Under the pieces are notes generated by a model. It did not search any database, was not told the origin of the DNA, and saw only the letters and a program-made list of their open reading frames with translations. Shown here in pieces: positions 34,691 through 43,919 of a DNA stretch of 64,000 nucleotides (position 1 is its first letter; every line of letters starts with the position of its first letter). The position numbers and the translations under genes were made by a program. Origin of the DNA: G963422705 sp963422705 (lineage in GTDB: Bacteria; Poribacteria; WGA-4E; WGA-3G); contig OY730443.1 of assembly GCA_963422705.1 (NCBI GenBank), positions 868,001 through 932,000 on the forward strand. The letters are read 5' to 3'.

Positions 34691-35104
34691 TCAGACACTT
34701 TTCTGGTTTTCTACATATTGCTTGAGAACTTGTAGTGTGATACCCCCGGTAGACGCTACAAAATAGGAACGTGTCCATAAATTCGGCAGTCTTGATTTTA
34801 GGTGCGGAAACTCCTCACGAAGAACTTTAGCCGTCATTCCTTTTAGTTTGCCAATCATGACACCAACGGCTTCTGTTGGAGGAATGCTAATCAACAAATG
34901 TATGTGTTCTGTCATTGTCTCTAAAGCACGAACCTTAAATCCGTGTTTTTCTTCTGATGCTATTACAAGTTCTTTGAATCGTTCTTGAATTTCAGAAGAC
35001 AAGACACTTCTTCTGTATTTTGTACACCAGATGATATGGTACTCACAGGCGTATGTAGCAGACGGTGTCGTTTGATATGTTAAAATAGGGGTTTCTAATT
35101 TCAT
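34691..35104 (-). CDS. tnpA: TnpA, IS200/IS605 Y1 (HUH) transposase
   Basis: 137 aa, normal length. CEYHIIWCTKYRRSVL is the N-terminal signature, the HUH pair is HIH (EHIHLLIS) and the catalytic Tyr lies in VLKQYVENQ. It performs single-strand excision and insertion of the element. It is driven by a consensus promoter at 35138-35166. Confidence 0.93.
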   Translation of the reverse strand: MKLETPILTYQTTPSATYACEYHIIWCTKYRRSVLSSEIQERFKELVIASEEKHGFKVRALETMTEHIHLLISIPPTEAVGVMIGKLKGMTAKVLREEFPHLKSRLPNLWTRSYFVASTGGITLQVLKQYVENQKSV

Positions 35105-35137
35105 TCTAAACCCTTTTGTGTGTTAGATTATACATAT

Positions 35138-35166
35138 ATTATACCACAAAAATGTTAGAATGTCAA
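35138..35166 (-). promoter_or_regulatory. Consensus sigma70 promoter of tnpA
   Basis: Minus strand TTGACA (35161-35166), 17-base spacer, TATAAT (35138-35143): both hexamers perfect, 34 bases from the tnpA ATG. Confidence 0.8.
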
Positions 35167-35245
35167 CTCTTTTTTCAATATATCCCCTTGTTCTCATTCA
35201 ATAGGGCGGTGTCTACATCCCCCAGCTAAAGCAAGGGCGTTTTGA

Positions 35246-35424
35246 CACCGGAGAATTTGATAAATTCCACTTCTGCCATGTTACACAATTGTATGACAAA
35301 TTCATCACAGAAATGTTCCTTCCGTCTCTATGGAAACTTCGCAGTTATGTGATAATTCTGCGACATCCTAAAGGTATCATATGACTTAATCTTTATCTTA
35401 ACTTAAGAAGAGGTTCAAAATTAG
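35246..35424. other. Spacer after the insertion element
   Basis: AT-rich, no gene seen. It should carry the promoter of the metallophosphoesterase gene. Confidence 0.3.
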
Positions 35425-37218
35425 ATGTATTGTATACACAAACAGATGGTGAAGTCTTGGAAGCCGATAAGTTTCACACAAATTGTTGTGCTCCTAATCG
35501 GTTTGCTTACCGGTATCGTTGGGAGTGCGGCTGAACCTCGTCCTGTAGCCGAATTCCTGCGGGGCCCTAAGGGGCTGCCGATTGTTAATCAGTCTTTTTC
35601 TGCGGCGTCCGATAAGTTCACATTTGCTATTATCGGCGATAAAACCGGGGGTGGCCTCGACAAATGGCACATATTTGATAGGGCGATTGATGAAATTAAT
35701 CTCCTCAAGCCCGACTTTGCCATCATGGTTGGCGATTTAATACAAGGAGATACAACAGATACGGCACAATTGGCAGCGGAATGGAAGGAATTTTGGGAGC
35801 ATCAATCCGATTTAATCGTGCCATTCCTCGCATTGCCCGGGAACCACGATATTACGAATCGCGTCATGTATGACTATTGGAAGGAGAACATCGGGCGCAC
35901 CTATTCGGCATTTACCTACAAAAATTGCCTGTTTCTATTGCTTAACACCGAGGAATGGCATTCAAATACCGGGGAATGGACAACCTGGTTTGGGGAGGCG
36001 CAGATTGACTATGTGAAATCTCAATTACAGGGCGATATGCGGCATACGTTTGTTTTGATGCACAGACCTCTGTGGCTTCAGGAAAACTCTGGCTGGGAAG
36101 AAATTGAAGCCGCACTCGGTGAGCGGGCATACACTGTTTTTGCGGGGCACTACCATAACCTGACAGTTCATACGCGCAATGAACGCCGATACTTTGTCCT
36201 CGGCGCTACCGGTGGCGGATTTACACCGCAAGCCGTACCGGAGTATGGGGCGTTTGATCATTACAGCCTCGTGACTGTTGACAATGAAGGCGCGACTGTC
36301 GCAATTATTGAACCGGGCAATATCTACCCAGAAACCCTTTCAACCGCGGCGTTTAAACAGAAAGTTGCGAAACTCCTGTCCTTTAAGGCACATTTTAATC
36401 TCGAAAAAGAGCAGGCTTTCTCCAAGGGACGCCTCGAAATAGTCCTTGACAATACGCTTGAAAAACTGATAGAAGTCGAGGTGGTTTTCAACCCAAGTCA
36501 GAATTGGCAGATTTCGCCGGACCAACTCTCTTTTCAAGCGAAACCGGGGCGAACCACAAAAATAACCGTCTCCTGCTCAGTGCCATCTGATGCGTTAATC
36601 CCATTTCCCGTCTACCGTTATTTTACCCTATATGGCGGCGAGCAATTACAAAGCGGTAGGAAGCTGTTTCACCCTATTGCTGGGGAACACATGCGTGTTA
36701 TTAAAAACTGGATGCTTCTTGGCCCCTTTTCCCTCGGTGAGATAAAAGTACCCGCTAACGCCAACGAAATTCCGCAAAGTTTTCTCACAATACCATTACC
36801 GGAATCCAATCTTGAAAAAAACTACCAAGGACAAACAGGAGAAATCGCGTGGCAAGCGTATCGCTCCGAATCGGAACGGGTTAATTTAAATGAAGCCTTC
36901 GGGGCGGGTGAATTGGCATACGGGTTTGGGAGGAGCTATATCAAGAGTCCTGATGCACGGCGTGTGTTTGCCCAGCTCAGATGGGGGAGCAACCTTGGGA
37001 GACTCTATCTTAACGGCGTTGAGATTCCGGGCGCCACGATGCCAAGCGAACGGCTATTTTCATGGTGGGCCCACTTTGAGTTACCTCTGAAACAAGGGTG
37101 GAACACCGTGACGGTAATTTCCGGAGATTACAACGGATGGTGGGATTATCGGATGGAAGTTGCCGACGCGATGAATGTTTTGCAATTTAGCACGACATCT
37201 ACGGATTCACAAGATTAA
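35425..37218 (+). CDS. Exported calcineurin-like metallophosphoesterase with a beta-rich C-terminus
   Basis: 597 aa (590 if the ATG at 35446 is used). A hydrophobic signal or anchor (FTQIVVLLIGLLTGIV) precedes the catalytic domain at about 65-300. The metal ligands are visible in order: IGDKTGG, MVGDLIQGD, LPGNHD, FVLMHRP and GHYHN. From about 310 two beta-rich domains follow. The last (IKNWMLLGPF to the end) resembles the carbohydrate-binding-like domains of exported enzymes (YLNGVEIPG, WNTVTVISGDYNGWWDY). It probably cleaves a phosphomonoester or diester outside the cytoplasm. The following gene pair looks like a phosphonate oxidation module, which makes an organophosphorus role attractive but unproven. 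Confidence 0.75.
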   Translation: MYCIHKQMVKSWKPISFTQIVVLLIGLLTGIVGSAAEPRPVAEFLRGPKGLPIVNQSFSAASDKFTFAIIGDKTGGGLDKWHIFDRAIDEINLLKPDFAIMVGDLIQGDTTDTAQLAAEWKEFWEHQSDLIVPFLALPGNHDITNRVMYDYWKENIGRTYSAFTYKNCLFLLLNTEEWHSNTGEWTTWFGEAQIDYVKSQLQGDMRHTFVLMHRPLWLQENSGWEEIEAALGERAYTVFAGHYHNLTVHTRNERRYFVLGATGGGFTPQAVPEYGAFDHYSLVTVDNEGATVAIIEPGNIYPETLSTAAFKQKVAKLLSFKAHFNLEKEQAFSKGRLEIVLDNTLEKLIEVEVVFNPSQNWQISPDQLSFQAKPGRTTKITVSCSVPSDALIPFPVYRYFTLYGGEQLQSGRKLFHPIAGEHMRVIKNWMLLGPFSLGEIKVPANANEIPQSFLTIPLPESNLEKNYQGQTGEIAWQAYRSESERVNLNEAFGAGELAYGFGRSYIKSPDARRVFAQLRWGSNLGRLYLNGVEIPGATMPSERLFSWWAHFELPLKQGWNTVTVISGDYNGWWDYRMEVADAMNVLQFSTTSTDSQD

Positions 37219-37245
37219 CAGGGTGATTGCAATCGCATCCAGCAT

Positions 37246-37274
37246 TTGACAAAAAGTGTTTCGCCCGTTATACT
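37246..37274 (+). promoter_or_regulatory. Sigma70 promoter of the dioxygenase/HD-oxygenase pair
   Basis: TTGACA (37246-37251), 17-base spacer, TATACT (37269-37274), 89 bases before the ATG at 37363. Confidence 0.7.
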
Positions 37275-37362
37275 TACTGTGAGTAGCGGCGCAGCGTATG
37301 GAACAGTAAGAATCAGAACAGCGCGCATGAGAAAATGGCGATTATTCGTAAGGAAAGGAGTT

Positions 37363-38148
37363 ATGTCCTACCTCAATCGAGAGCTTCAAGAAGACTGGAA
37401 AACGCGCGGTTACCTTAAAATTCCGGCTTTTTTTTGTAAAGAAGATATCGATACTTTACAGTCCTGGGTTTCTGAAATATCCTGCTGGGAACCGACACAG
37501 GACAAATGGATGCATCACTATGAAGCTACACAGTCTGGCTCGAGGCTCTCCCGTTCGGAAAACTTCGTGCCGTACCATGCCGGTATGAAAGCCACCGTGA
37601 CAGATGGTAAAGTCTTAGATATTGTTTCCGATTTAATGGGTGAGCCGGCGGTGCTCTACAAAGAAAAAATCAATTACAAATATCCCGGGGGAGGTGGTTA
37701 CGCTGCTCATCAGGATGCCCCAGCCTATGATTTTGTCACCTACCATATTACCTGCTTAATTTCGGTAGATTCCGCAACTCCTGAGAGTGGGTGTCTCTCT
37801 TTCTCGCCCGGTAGACATCGTGAAGGGTTCATTGCCCTAGACGAAAAGGGCTGCATCGCTCCAGAAACGGCTTCGAACTTGGAGTGGGTAGAAGTCCCAA
37901 CGACGCCGGGTGACATTCTCCTTTTTGGTTCTTACATCCCGCACAAGAGTTCGGAAAACGCGTCTGAAGAACCGAGGCGCATTATTTATCTCACCTACAA
38001 TGCGAGTTCTCAAGGTGATTGGCGTCAGCGGTATTATGCCGACAAACGAGAGGCTTTCTCACAATACGCCAAAGACGGATTATCCCGGAAAAAACAGATT
38101 AGCAAAATCGCGCATTTTCAAGGAAAGTTGGTGAATCATGACTTTTGA
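37363..38148 (+). CDS. Phytanoyl-CoA-dioxygenase-family Fe(II)/2-oxoglutarate oxygenase (PhnY/TmpA-like by context)
   Basis: 261 aa from the ATG at 37363 (AAGGAAAGGAG upstream). The frame is open to 37246, but that overlaps the promoter. The iron ligands read HQDAP (H116, D118) and PHKSSEN (H194). R205/R206 in EEPRRIIYLTYN should bind 2-oxoglutarate. INYKYPGGGGYAAHQD and SGCLSFSPGRHREG are typical of PhyH-family enzymes. The stop overlaps the start of an HD oxygenase by 11 bases, the pairing of PhnY with PhnZ and TmpA with TmpB. In those pairs this enzyme hydroxylates the carbon next to phosphorus. Substrate here is not known. Confidence 0.75.
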   Translation: MSYLNRELQEDWKTRGYLKIPAFFCKEDIDTLQSWVSEISCWEPTQDKWMHHYEATQSGSRLSRSENFVPYHAGMKATVTDGKVLDIVSDLMGEPAVLYKEKINYKYPGGGGYAAHQDAPAYDFVTYHITCLISVDSATPESGCLSFSPGRHREGFIALDEKGCIAPETASNLEWVEVPTTPGDILLFGSYIPHKSSENASEEPRRIIYLTYNASSQGDWRQRYYADKREAFSQYAKDGLSRKKQISKIAHFQGKLVNHDF

Positions 38149-38764
38149 TAACACATTCGATATTTCATTTGAAAAGTACGTAGACTCCAGCCTCGCGGAC
38201 GGAATGAGAAGTGCGACACCTGAACAGCGGGTTGATACCCTGTTCAATTACATGTCGGAACGGGGACAATCGTTCTACGATGAAGTCGTAACACAGCTAG
38301 AACACGCCCTCCAATGCGCTGCTTACGCACGGCAGCACAACGCATCTCCTACGCTGACGACAGGTGCCTTACTCCATGACATCGGACATTTTATCTTGGA
38401 TGAACATAGCGCTCGTGAAGCTTTCTTAGATACGAACCTTAATCATGAGGAGGTAGGCGCCCAGTATCTGGAGCCCTTTTTCCCAAAATCCGTTACAACA
38501 CCGATTCGCTTGCACGTTCCGGCAAAAAGGTATCTGTGTACAAGCGATACTTCTTACTATGACGGGCTATCCGAGGCATCAAAAAGAAGTCTCAAACTTC
38601 AGGGAGGTGTCATGTCAGCCGCGGAGCGAAAAGCGTTTGAGCAAATTGCATATTTCCAAGATGCCCTCGTTCTACGGCGCTGGGACGATATGGCAAAAGT
38701 GAAGGGGTTAGAGACGGCGGGATTAGAGACTTATCGATACATCGTGAAAGAGTGCCTACAGTAG
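38138..38764 (+). CDS. HD-domain mixed-valent diiron oxygenase, PhnZ/TmpB-like
   Basis: 208 aa. Candidate ligands: H56 (QLEHALQ), H80-D81 and H84 (LLHDIGH), H103 (NHEEVG), H126 (IRLHVPAKRYLC) and a late Asp in RRWDDMAK. LHVPAKRYLC, SLKLQGGVMS and the RRWDD block are signatures of the phosphonate-operon HD subfamily rather than ordinary HD phosphohydrolases. In PhnZ the Lys in this helix binds the phosphonate, and K130 fits that place. The enzymes cleave the C-P bond of a 1-hydroxyphosphonate with O2 to give phosphate. The lid region FYDEVVTQ differs slightly from PhnZ by my recollection, so the substrate may differ. Confidence 0.75.
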   Translation: MTFDNTFDISFEKYVDSSLADGMRSATPEQRVDTLFNYMSERGQSFYDEVVTQLEHALQCAAYARQHNASPTLTTGALLHDIGHFILDEHSAREAFLDTNLNHEEVGAQYLEPFFPKSVTTPIRLHVPAKRYLCTSDTSYYDGLSEASKRSLKLQGGVMSAAERKAFEQIAYFQDALVLRRWDDMAKVKGLETAGLETYRYIVKECLQ

Positions 38765-38939
38765 CGTCACCCCCTGCTGTCTTTCTTCCGAATTTGGGGC
38801 AGATACGCGAATATATACCCCTTAACTAATTTACCGTGATTCTGCCGAGAGATGCGCCCGTATCAAGCACAATAATGGGCGTGCCTACTTGATTTTGACA
38901 AATGGTGTCTCAGTTAAACGCCAATGAGATAAAGCGGTT
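38765..38939. other. Convergent intergenic region
   Basis: Between the HD oxygenase and the C25 peptidase. A loose inverted pair CGCCC/GGGCG around 38857-38881 could form a weak hairpin, but no T run follows it. Confidence 0.25.
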
Positions 38940-41900
38940 TTACTTAAGAACGACTATCTTTCCGACCTTTTGCTTTCGCTTATTATCCTTCCGGGCAGTG
39001 AATTTATAGAGATAAACGCCATTCGCCAGCGGCTCTCCATTCGCGTCCCGGCCATCGTAGTGAAATTCGTTATATGAGATGGATGCGTCAAGTGTATCAA
39101 TTGTGGTGATGAGTCGCCCGGTGACGGTATAAATCTTGAGGTTCACCTCGTCCGCCCTCTCCGTCAGATAATAGGCGAAATCCGTGCCACGTCCGGGGCG
39201 GAACGGGTTTGGGAAGTTCGCGATGTTTTCTATTTCAAACTCGCCGGCTACGTTGGCTTTTCGCTCCGCGGCAGCGGGATTTCCATTTGCGTCTTGTACT
39301 TGCAACCGAATCCGATATTCCCCTGCTTCTAAGCTGGGTGTATACGTAATAAGCAGGACGCTGCTACTGAGAGGTGCTGATGCGATAACATACTCATCTT
39401 GTGGTACATGCGTCCCGTTTTTCGTGATGATGATGGTTTCAGGCCGCGCGTCCACTCCGTTTGCATCTTCAACTCTGGCGGAGATAGTAGGATTCTTGGA
39501 AATATAATCCCCGTCAATAAAGCCTTGATGTTCAATTGTCATCTCAAGTGTTGGGGGCCGGGAGTCGGCGTGGGATAGCATGGCAAACGTGCCCGGGATT
39601 GGAACTTGGATTGAGAGTATCTCATCCGTGACGGTTTCCTTACCAATGCGTGTCCAGTTCTGCGTCCCCTCATCAAGCATATAGATGTGTGCGTCTGAAG
39701 TTGTAGGTTTCCTGAAGGAGGCTATCGCCGTCAATTCGGTTTGCTCAGTCACCCCAAAATGGTAAGCGATAGCGTGTTCTCCGTCGGTTTCTTCCGAAGA
39801 ACTGCTTCTCGATACGGGAAAAATATCTGGCTGATTTGGAATGGAGAGTTCTTTTTCCTCAAGCGTCATGACGATGTCATTTTGAAGGCTTTCAGGCGAA
39901 ATAGAGAGGTGCAAAACGCCATCTACGCTTGTGATGTCGCGTTTTTGCCGTGTGAGCAGGATGCGATTGTTTTTAAACCGTTGTGCTGCGATGTTGTTAG
40001 ATTCTCGCTGTTCAACAATATTACCTTTTGGATGTTCTTCAGACGGCATGTCAACCACAACGGTGACGAGGTAGTTTCCCAGTGGCGGTTGCCACGGGAC
40101 ACTGGCGATAACATCAGTGTCTGGTAGCACTTCTGCCAGAAGCTGCACTTCACCAATTTGGGTAGCATTTTGAAGTTCTTTAAAGGTAGGCACGTGGATT
40201 TCGGTATCTGCTTGTATCGGGCTGAGAAAAAAGTGAACGGGAACATTTCGCGCGGGAATCGTGGCCCGGTTGCGAATTTGTACCGAAAGTGTAAAGGGTG
40301 GGGTGATGCTCCAAGCGATTGTTTCTCCAGCAATCGTCAAGTCCACGTCAACCGCGCCGAATTCATAAGTTTCTACTTCTGTTTGGAAGGTTTTCCCATC
40401 GTTTACTTTGACTTCCAAGTAGTAGTCAATCAGTTCTCTTTCTGGGTAACCGGGGATAGGCTGCTCGCTTCTATAGGTTGAACCGGCATGGTGGGCCACC
40501 GGGATTGTCTCAAATTCATGCCCATCTAAACTCCAAAAGAGCCTCATTGCCTCAATATCATCTCTATTTTGCACGTCTGCGTAGAGATGGACAGGTTGCT
40601 CTGGTTCAACAGGGTAAGGCACAATCCGGACGTTATTAACATATCGTTGTAGCGCCGTATAATTTGCGTACCCGATGGCATCTTCCTCAGCATTCCATGC
40701 GTAAACCTGTACGTTTCCATTATCAAATTGGCTGTTTGCGGGCAATGGGATTTCCTCGTTAAATTGCCCATTTACGACAGTGATGGTTTGTCGTTCTGGC
40801 GGCGCGGCTTCTACTTTGCTATCTGTTGAATCCTGGCGTGCTCTTGGAAAGAGAACAATTTCGGCGTTTCCGTTAAAGTTCTGGTTGGCGAGTGCTCCGG
40901 AAACGCTGATTGAGGTTTCGCCGATGTCCGCTGCAACGTTCATCTGTGTATGCGGTAATCTGAGCGGTGTCGCCGGATCTCCGAAGAGCGTGAAAACTTC
41001 TGCGAGGTCAAAGTAACCGGGAGCGTTAATAAGAAATTTGGTTTTGGCTTGGGCGATGATGGAGCCGATGTGCGTCATCTTATCCTTAAAGATAACATCA
41101 AAAATTGCCCGGTTGAGAATGTAGTCTCCATCTAGCAACCCGATGCTGGTTCCCCCGATAACCGCGATTGCGCCTCCATTTTGTGCCCAGATTAATTCCT
41201 CAGCGAGCGAGCTGCGATTTCCATCAAAATGCCCGGTAAAACAAGTCATACTAATAACAAAAGGGAGCTGAGTGATATTGGTTAAGTTCTGCTCCGGATC
41301 TTCCAGGTCCAGCATCCGCGAGGATGACCAGACGCCGCCTGCGCCGTGTCCGATGTAATTGACAATGCTGGCGCCTTCATTGAATGCGTCAATCACCTGT
41401 CTACCGACAAACGGTTGGCTTTGTCCATCACCTGTCGGTTTTTCTGTAATCGGGGCATAGACAGGTTTGATTTCATATTTGTGCGCAAGCTCGTTTTGTC
41501 TAAGTAGTCCGTCAGTTTGGTTATGAAACCGCCAATCTGTGCCGGCGAGCATGAGGAGTCGCTTTTGCCACGGGCCGATTTCAGCGGTGGTTTCATAGTT
41601 AATTGCGCGCGCAACGAATGTCCGGACATCGACGCGATTGGCTGCCGGAACTCTTCCAATGAGCATATCTGGAAAACTATCATCGCCTCGAAACGTTACA
41701 AACTGATGGTCACTAGCGCTTGAGCCGTATCCAGGGATTTGTACTTGTATTGTGGGGACAAAATTCGGTTCTGTTTTTGGGTTGTGATGCGTGTCTCCCA
41801 CGAGAAGTACGTAAGTTGGAGCGGGCGCTTGCCAATTATGATAGGCATATTCGAGGAATTCTCGAATGGCGTACGGATTGGCGATACCGTGGTTAAATTC

Positions 41901-43910
41901 ATCGTAAATGTTTTGAACATCAACGACGCGGGTTCGCATCCCGTTTCGTGCACGGAAATTAGCAAGCGGGTGTACGTCTTGAATAAACAGGGCATCTGTA
42001 ATGATAATGTAATCTGCTCGATTGTGTGTGGTTCTCAACCGGGATGGTGCGTCTTGTCGTATTTCTGGTTTTCGGAATTTGTTCTTCGTCAACGCGATGT
42101 ACTGAATCGTTGTATCCTGTGCATCCCTATTTCCGGGTTGTGAGGTGTCAAAAGCAATTTTGTGGGTTCCAGCTGCTTCTTTCTCGTTGTCGACAATCGG
42201 GTACCCGATGTAGCGAGTGCCATCAACCCCGTAAATCTCAATGTCGGGTGTAGAGAAATTTTTTAGCCATTTGACAGTATTCGTTTCTTCTGGAAAAGGC
42301 GCGATTGAAAATGCAAGGATATCGTTCTCTGCGTCAAAGGTTCGCCAGTAATCAACTTCAAACCAGTTAAACAGTACCTTATCCAAAGTATCGTTCGATA
42401 AAATATCAAGACTGACGCGCAGGGTATTTTTTCCGTCTTCTAAATAAGGGATTGGGATTTGCTGATTTTCAAATTGAAATTCAGTTTGTCCATCCGATTG
42501 TGGTACGCCAAAGGTAAGTTTATCATTTAGCGCTAAATTGATAAAGTGTGCGGTGTTCGATTTTCCATAGAGATTGACGCGGAGGGTAGCGAATTGTCCG
42601 GTGCGGGCGATTCCCGGTAAATTGAACGTAAATGTTTTTGAGCGTGGCGGTGGTACGTTAGCGGGCGCGTTTCCTGGTAGGGGTGTCCAGAACCAACTAT
42701 CCTTCGGAAGTTTAGGTAATTCGGTGATGGCGAAAAACCGTTCTTGTAGTCCTGCCCCAATCTGTCGATATTCGCTGTCTTCAGGGAGGTTTATCGCCTC
42801 AAACCTGAAAAAATGCTCCTCCTTTTCAAAATGTGTCCGTGTGAGAAACCGTTGATAGAAACGGCTTGGTGTACCTGCGGTGGTGAACACATTTTCTATA
42901 TCTGCGGGCGGCGTTTTGATTCCCATTCGGAGTCCTGGTGTTCCATTCCAAGTCAACCAATAGACGTTTTCATCGGAAAAAGGGTCGAAATAGGTTGTTT
43001 TTCCGCTGTTCCGCTGTCCATAGAAAATGATTTCATCGTCGGCTTGAAACCTTCCATCCTCTTCACCCCGTACAAAAATAGGTATCTGTCTGGCTTTGTT
43101 TGAGAGTTTGAGCGTGGTGGGTATGATAGAACTAATATCTTCTGTGATGGCTTGTGCTAAGTCGTCGCCGGTAATATGGTACATCCCATCCTGTCGAACA
43201 ACGATTTTATATCGGGGGGTTGCTGGTAAAATGCTTGCGGGTGCGCGCAGGGCGGTGGCGCGGGGGGCGCGCCAGTGCTTTGCCTCTTGTGGGTTAATCA
43301 GCATATTTTCAAACATGGCCTCATAGACAGAAGATTCCGGTTTTGGGAAGCCACTCGTCGGAGATGGGGCGTTCCCGGCGCGGCGAAATTGCACTTCAAC
43401 GATGAGCCGATGATAGATTTTAACCTGCCTTGTTACGGGATTATACTGTACTGGATTCAATTGAATTGGGAGTACCCTATTCTCTCGAATCCAGCCTGCC
43501 TTTTTCATTTGAACGACGGTTTCCGGGAAAAACCGGTTCTGGGCAGTCGTGCTTTGTTGCCGCGCTGGAACCAGTACGTTGCGCTTCCTAACAGTATTCT
43601 CAATGATGCGGATGGCGAATTCTGCGTGGGGAGGCACACCGATTAAGGTTGATTTTACGGGCATCGGTGGCATCCCTGGCCGGAGTGCGAAATCGCATCC
43701 GGGGAACGAAAATGTAGAAAATTGTGAGTCCGCCGGTGTCGCGATTTTAAAATCGGCTTCGGGGATAACGAGTTGAATTGTTACACTTTGGGACGTTGCG
43801 CGAACTAGCTCAATCTCTCCACGTCGGGGATAAAGTCTTTTTCCATACGCGCAAAACGTTGTCACAACGAGGAAAAACAGCATCGTGGCGAATAAAGCGT
43901 TCTGTTTCAT
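38940..43910 (-). CDS. Giant secreted C25 (gingipain/PorU-type) cysteine peptidase
   Basis: 1656 aa with a signal peptide (ALFATMLFFLVVTTFCAYG). The N-terminal third is beta-rich (about 30-600). The C25 catalytic domain spans about 620-1010: DYIIITDA, YVLLVGD, then the catalytic dyad as His in VNYIGHGAGGVW and Cys in VISMTCFTGHFDG, ending with LTLFGDPATPLRLP-type sequence. After Ig-like domains the C-terminus is a FlgD-like fold (NIANFPNPFRPGRGT, YNEFHYDGRDANGEPLANG), the type of tail used by type IX-like secretion. In Bacteroidota the C25 enzyme PorU is the sortase of that system, so this could be a sortase or a secreted protease. The upstream lipoprotein gene ends 9 bases before its start. 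Confidence 0.85.
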   Translation of the reverse strand: MKQNALFATMLFFLVVTTFCAYGKRLYPRRGEIELVRATSQSVTIQLVIPEADFKIATPADSQFSTFSFPGCDFALRPGMPPMPVKSTLIGVPPHAEFAIRIIENTVRKRNVLVPARQQSTTAQNRFFPETVVQMKKAGWIRENRVLPIQLNPVQYNPVTRQVKIYHRLIVEVQFRRAGNAPSPTSGFPKPESSVYEAMFENMLINPQEAKHWRAPRATALRAPASILPATPRYKIVVRQDGMYHITGDDLAQAITEDISSIIPTTLKLSNKARQIPIFVRGEEDGRFQADDEIIFYGQRNSGKTTYFDPFSDENVYWLTWNGTPGLRMGIKTPPADIENVFTTAGTPSRFYQRFLTRTHFEKEEHFFRFEAINLPEDSEYRQIGAGLQERFFAITELPKLPKDSWFWTPLPGNAPANVPPPRSKTFTFNLPGIARTGQFATLRVNLYGKSNTAHFINLALNDKLTFGVPQSDGQTEFQFENQQIPIPYLEDGKNTLRVSLDILSNDTLDKVLFNWFEVDYWRTFDAENDILAFSIAPFPEETNTVKWLKNFSTPDIEIYGVDGTRYIGYPIVDNEKEAAGTHKIAFDTSQPGNRDAQDTTIQYIALTKNKFRKPEIRQDAPSRLRTTHNRADYIIITDALFIQDVHPLANFRARNGMRTRVVDVQNIYDEFNHGIANPYAIREFLEYAYHNWQAPAPTYVLLVGDTHHNPKTEPNFVPTIQVQIPGYGSSASDHQFVTFRGDDSFPDMLIGRVPAANRVDVRTFVARAINYETTAEIGPWQKRLLMLAGTDWRFHNQTDGLLRQNELAHKYEIKPVYAPITEKPTGDGQSQPFVGRQVIDAFNEGASIVNYIGHGAGGVWSSSRMLDLEDPEQNLTNITQLPFVISMTCFTGHFDGNRSSLAEELIWAQNGGAIAVIGGTSIGLLDGDYILNRAIFDVIFKDKMTHIGSIIAQAKTKFLINAPGYFDLAEVFTLFGDPATPLRLPHTQMNVAADIGETSISVSGALANQNFNGNAEIVLFPRARQDSTDSKVEAAPPERQTITVVNGQFNEEIPLPANSQFDNGNVQVYAWNAEEDAIGYANYTALQRYVNNVRIVPYPVEPEQPVHLYADVQNRDDIEAMRLFWSLDGHEFETIPVAHHAGSTYRSEQPIPGYPERELIDYYLEVKVNDGKTFQTEVETYEFGAVDVDLTIAGETIAWSITPPFTLSVQIRNRATIPARNVPVHFFLSPIQADTEIHVPTFKELQNATQIGEVQLLAEVLPDTDVIASVPWQPPLGNYLVTVVVDMPSEEHPKGNIVEQRESNNIAAQRFKNNRILLTRQKRDITSVDGVLHLSISPESLQNDIVMTLEEKELSIPNQPDIFPVSRSSSSEETDGEHAIAYHFGVTEQTELTAIASFRKPTTSDAHIYMLDEGTQNWTRIGKETVTDEILSIQVPIPGTFAMLSHADSRPPTLEMTIEHQGFIDGDYISKNPTISARVEDANGVDARPETIIITKNGTHVPQDEYVIASAPLSSSVLLITYTPSLEAGEYRIRLQVQDANGNPAAAERKANVAGEFEIENIANFPNPFRPGRGTDFAYYLTERADEVNLKIYTVTGRLITTIDTLDASISYNEFHYDGRDANGEPLANGVYLYKFTARKDNKRKQKVGKIVVLK

Positions 43911-43919
43911 ACAATTTCA

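Larger units (their letters stand above)
33345..35245 (-). mobile_element. Intact IS200/IS605-type element with tnpA and tnpB
   Basis: Both genes are complete, TnpA first and TnpB directly after. Related hairpins lie at the two ends: CACCCAGCTAAAGCGAGGGTG at 33348-33368 and CCCCCAGCTAAAGCAAGGGC near 35219, as expected for subterminal ends recognised by Y1 transposases. No inverted repeats or target duplication are expected. Exact ends are not fixed. A strong promoter and a candidate guide RNA are listed separately. Confidence 0.75.

Noticed and set aside
39184..43776. Many plus-strand open frames opposite the giant C25 gene
   Set aside because: They are antisense shadows of one long, clearly coding frame and match no family.
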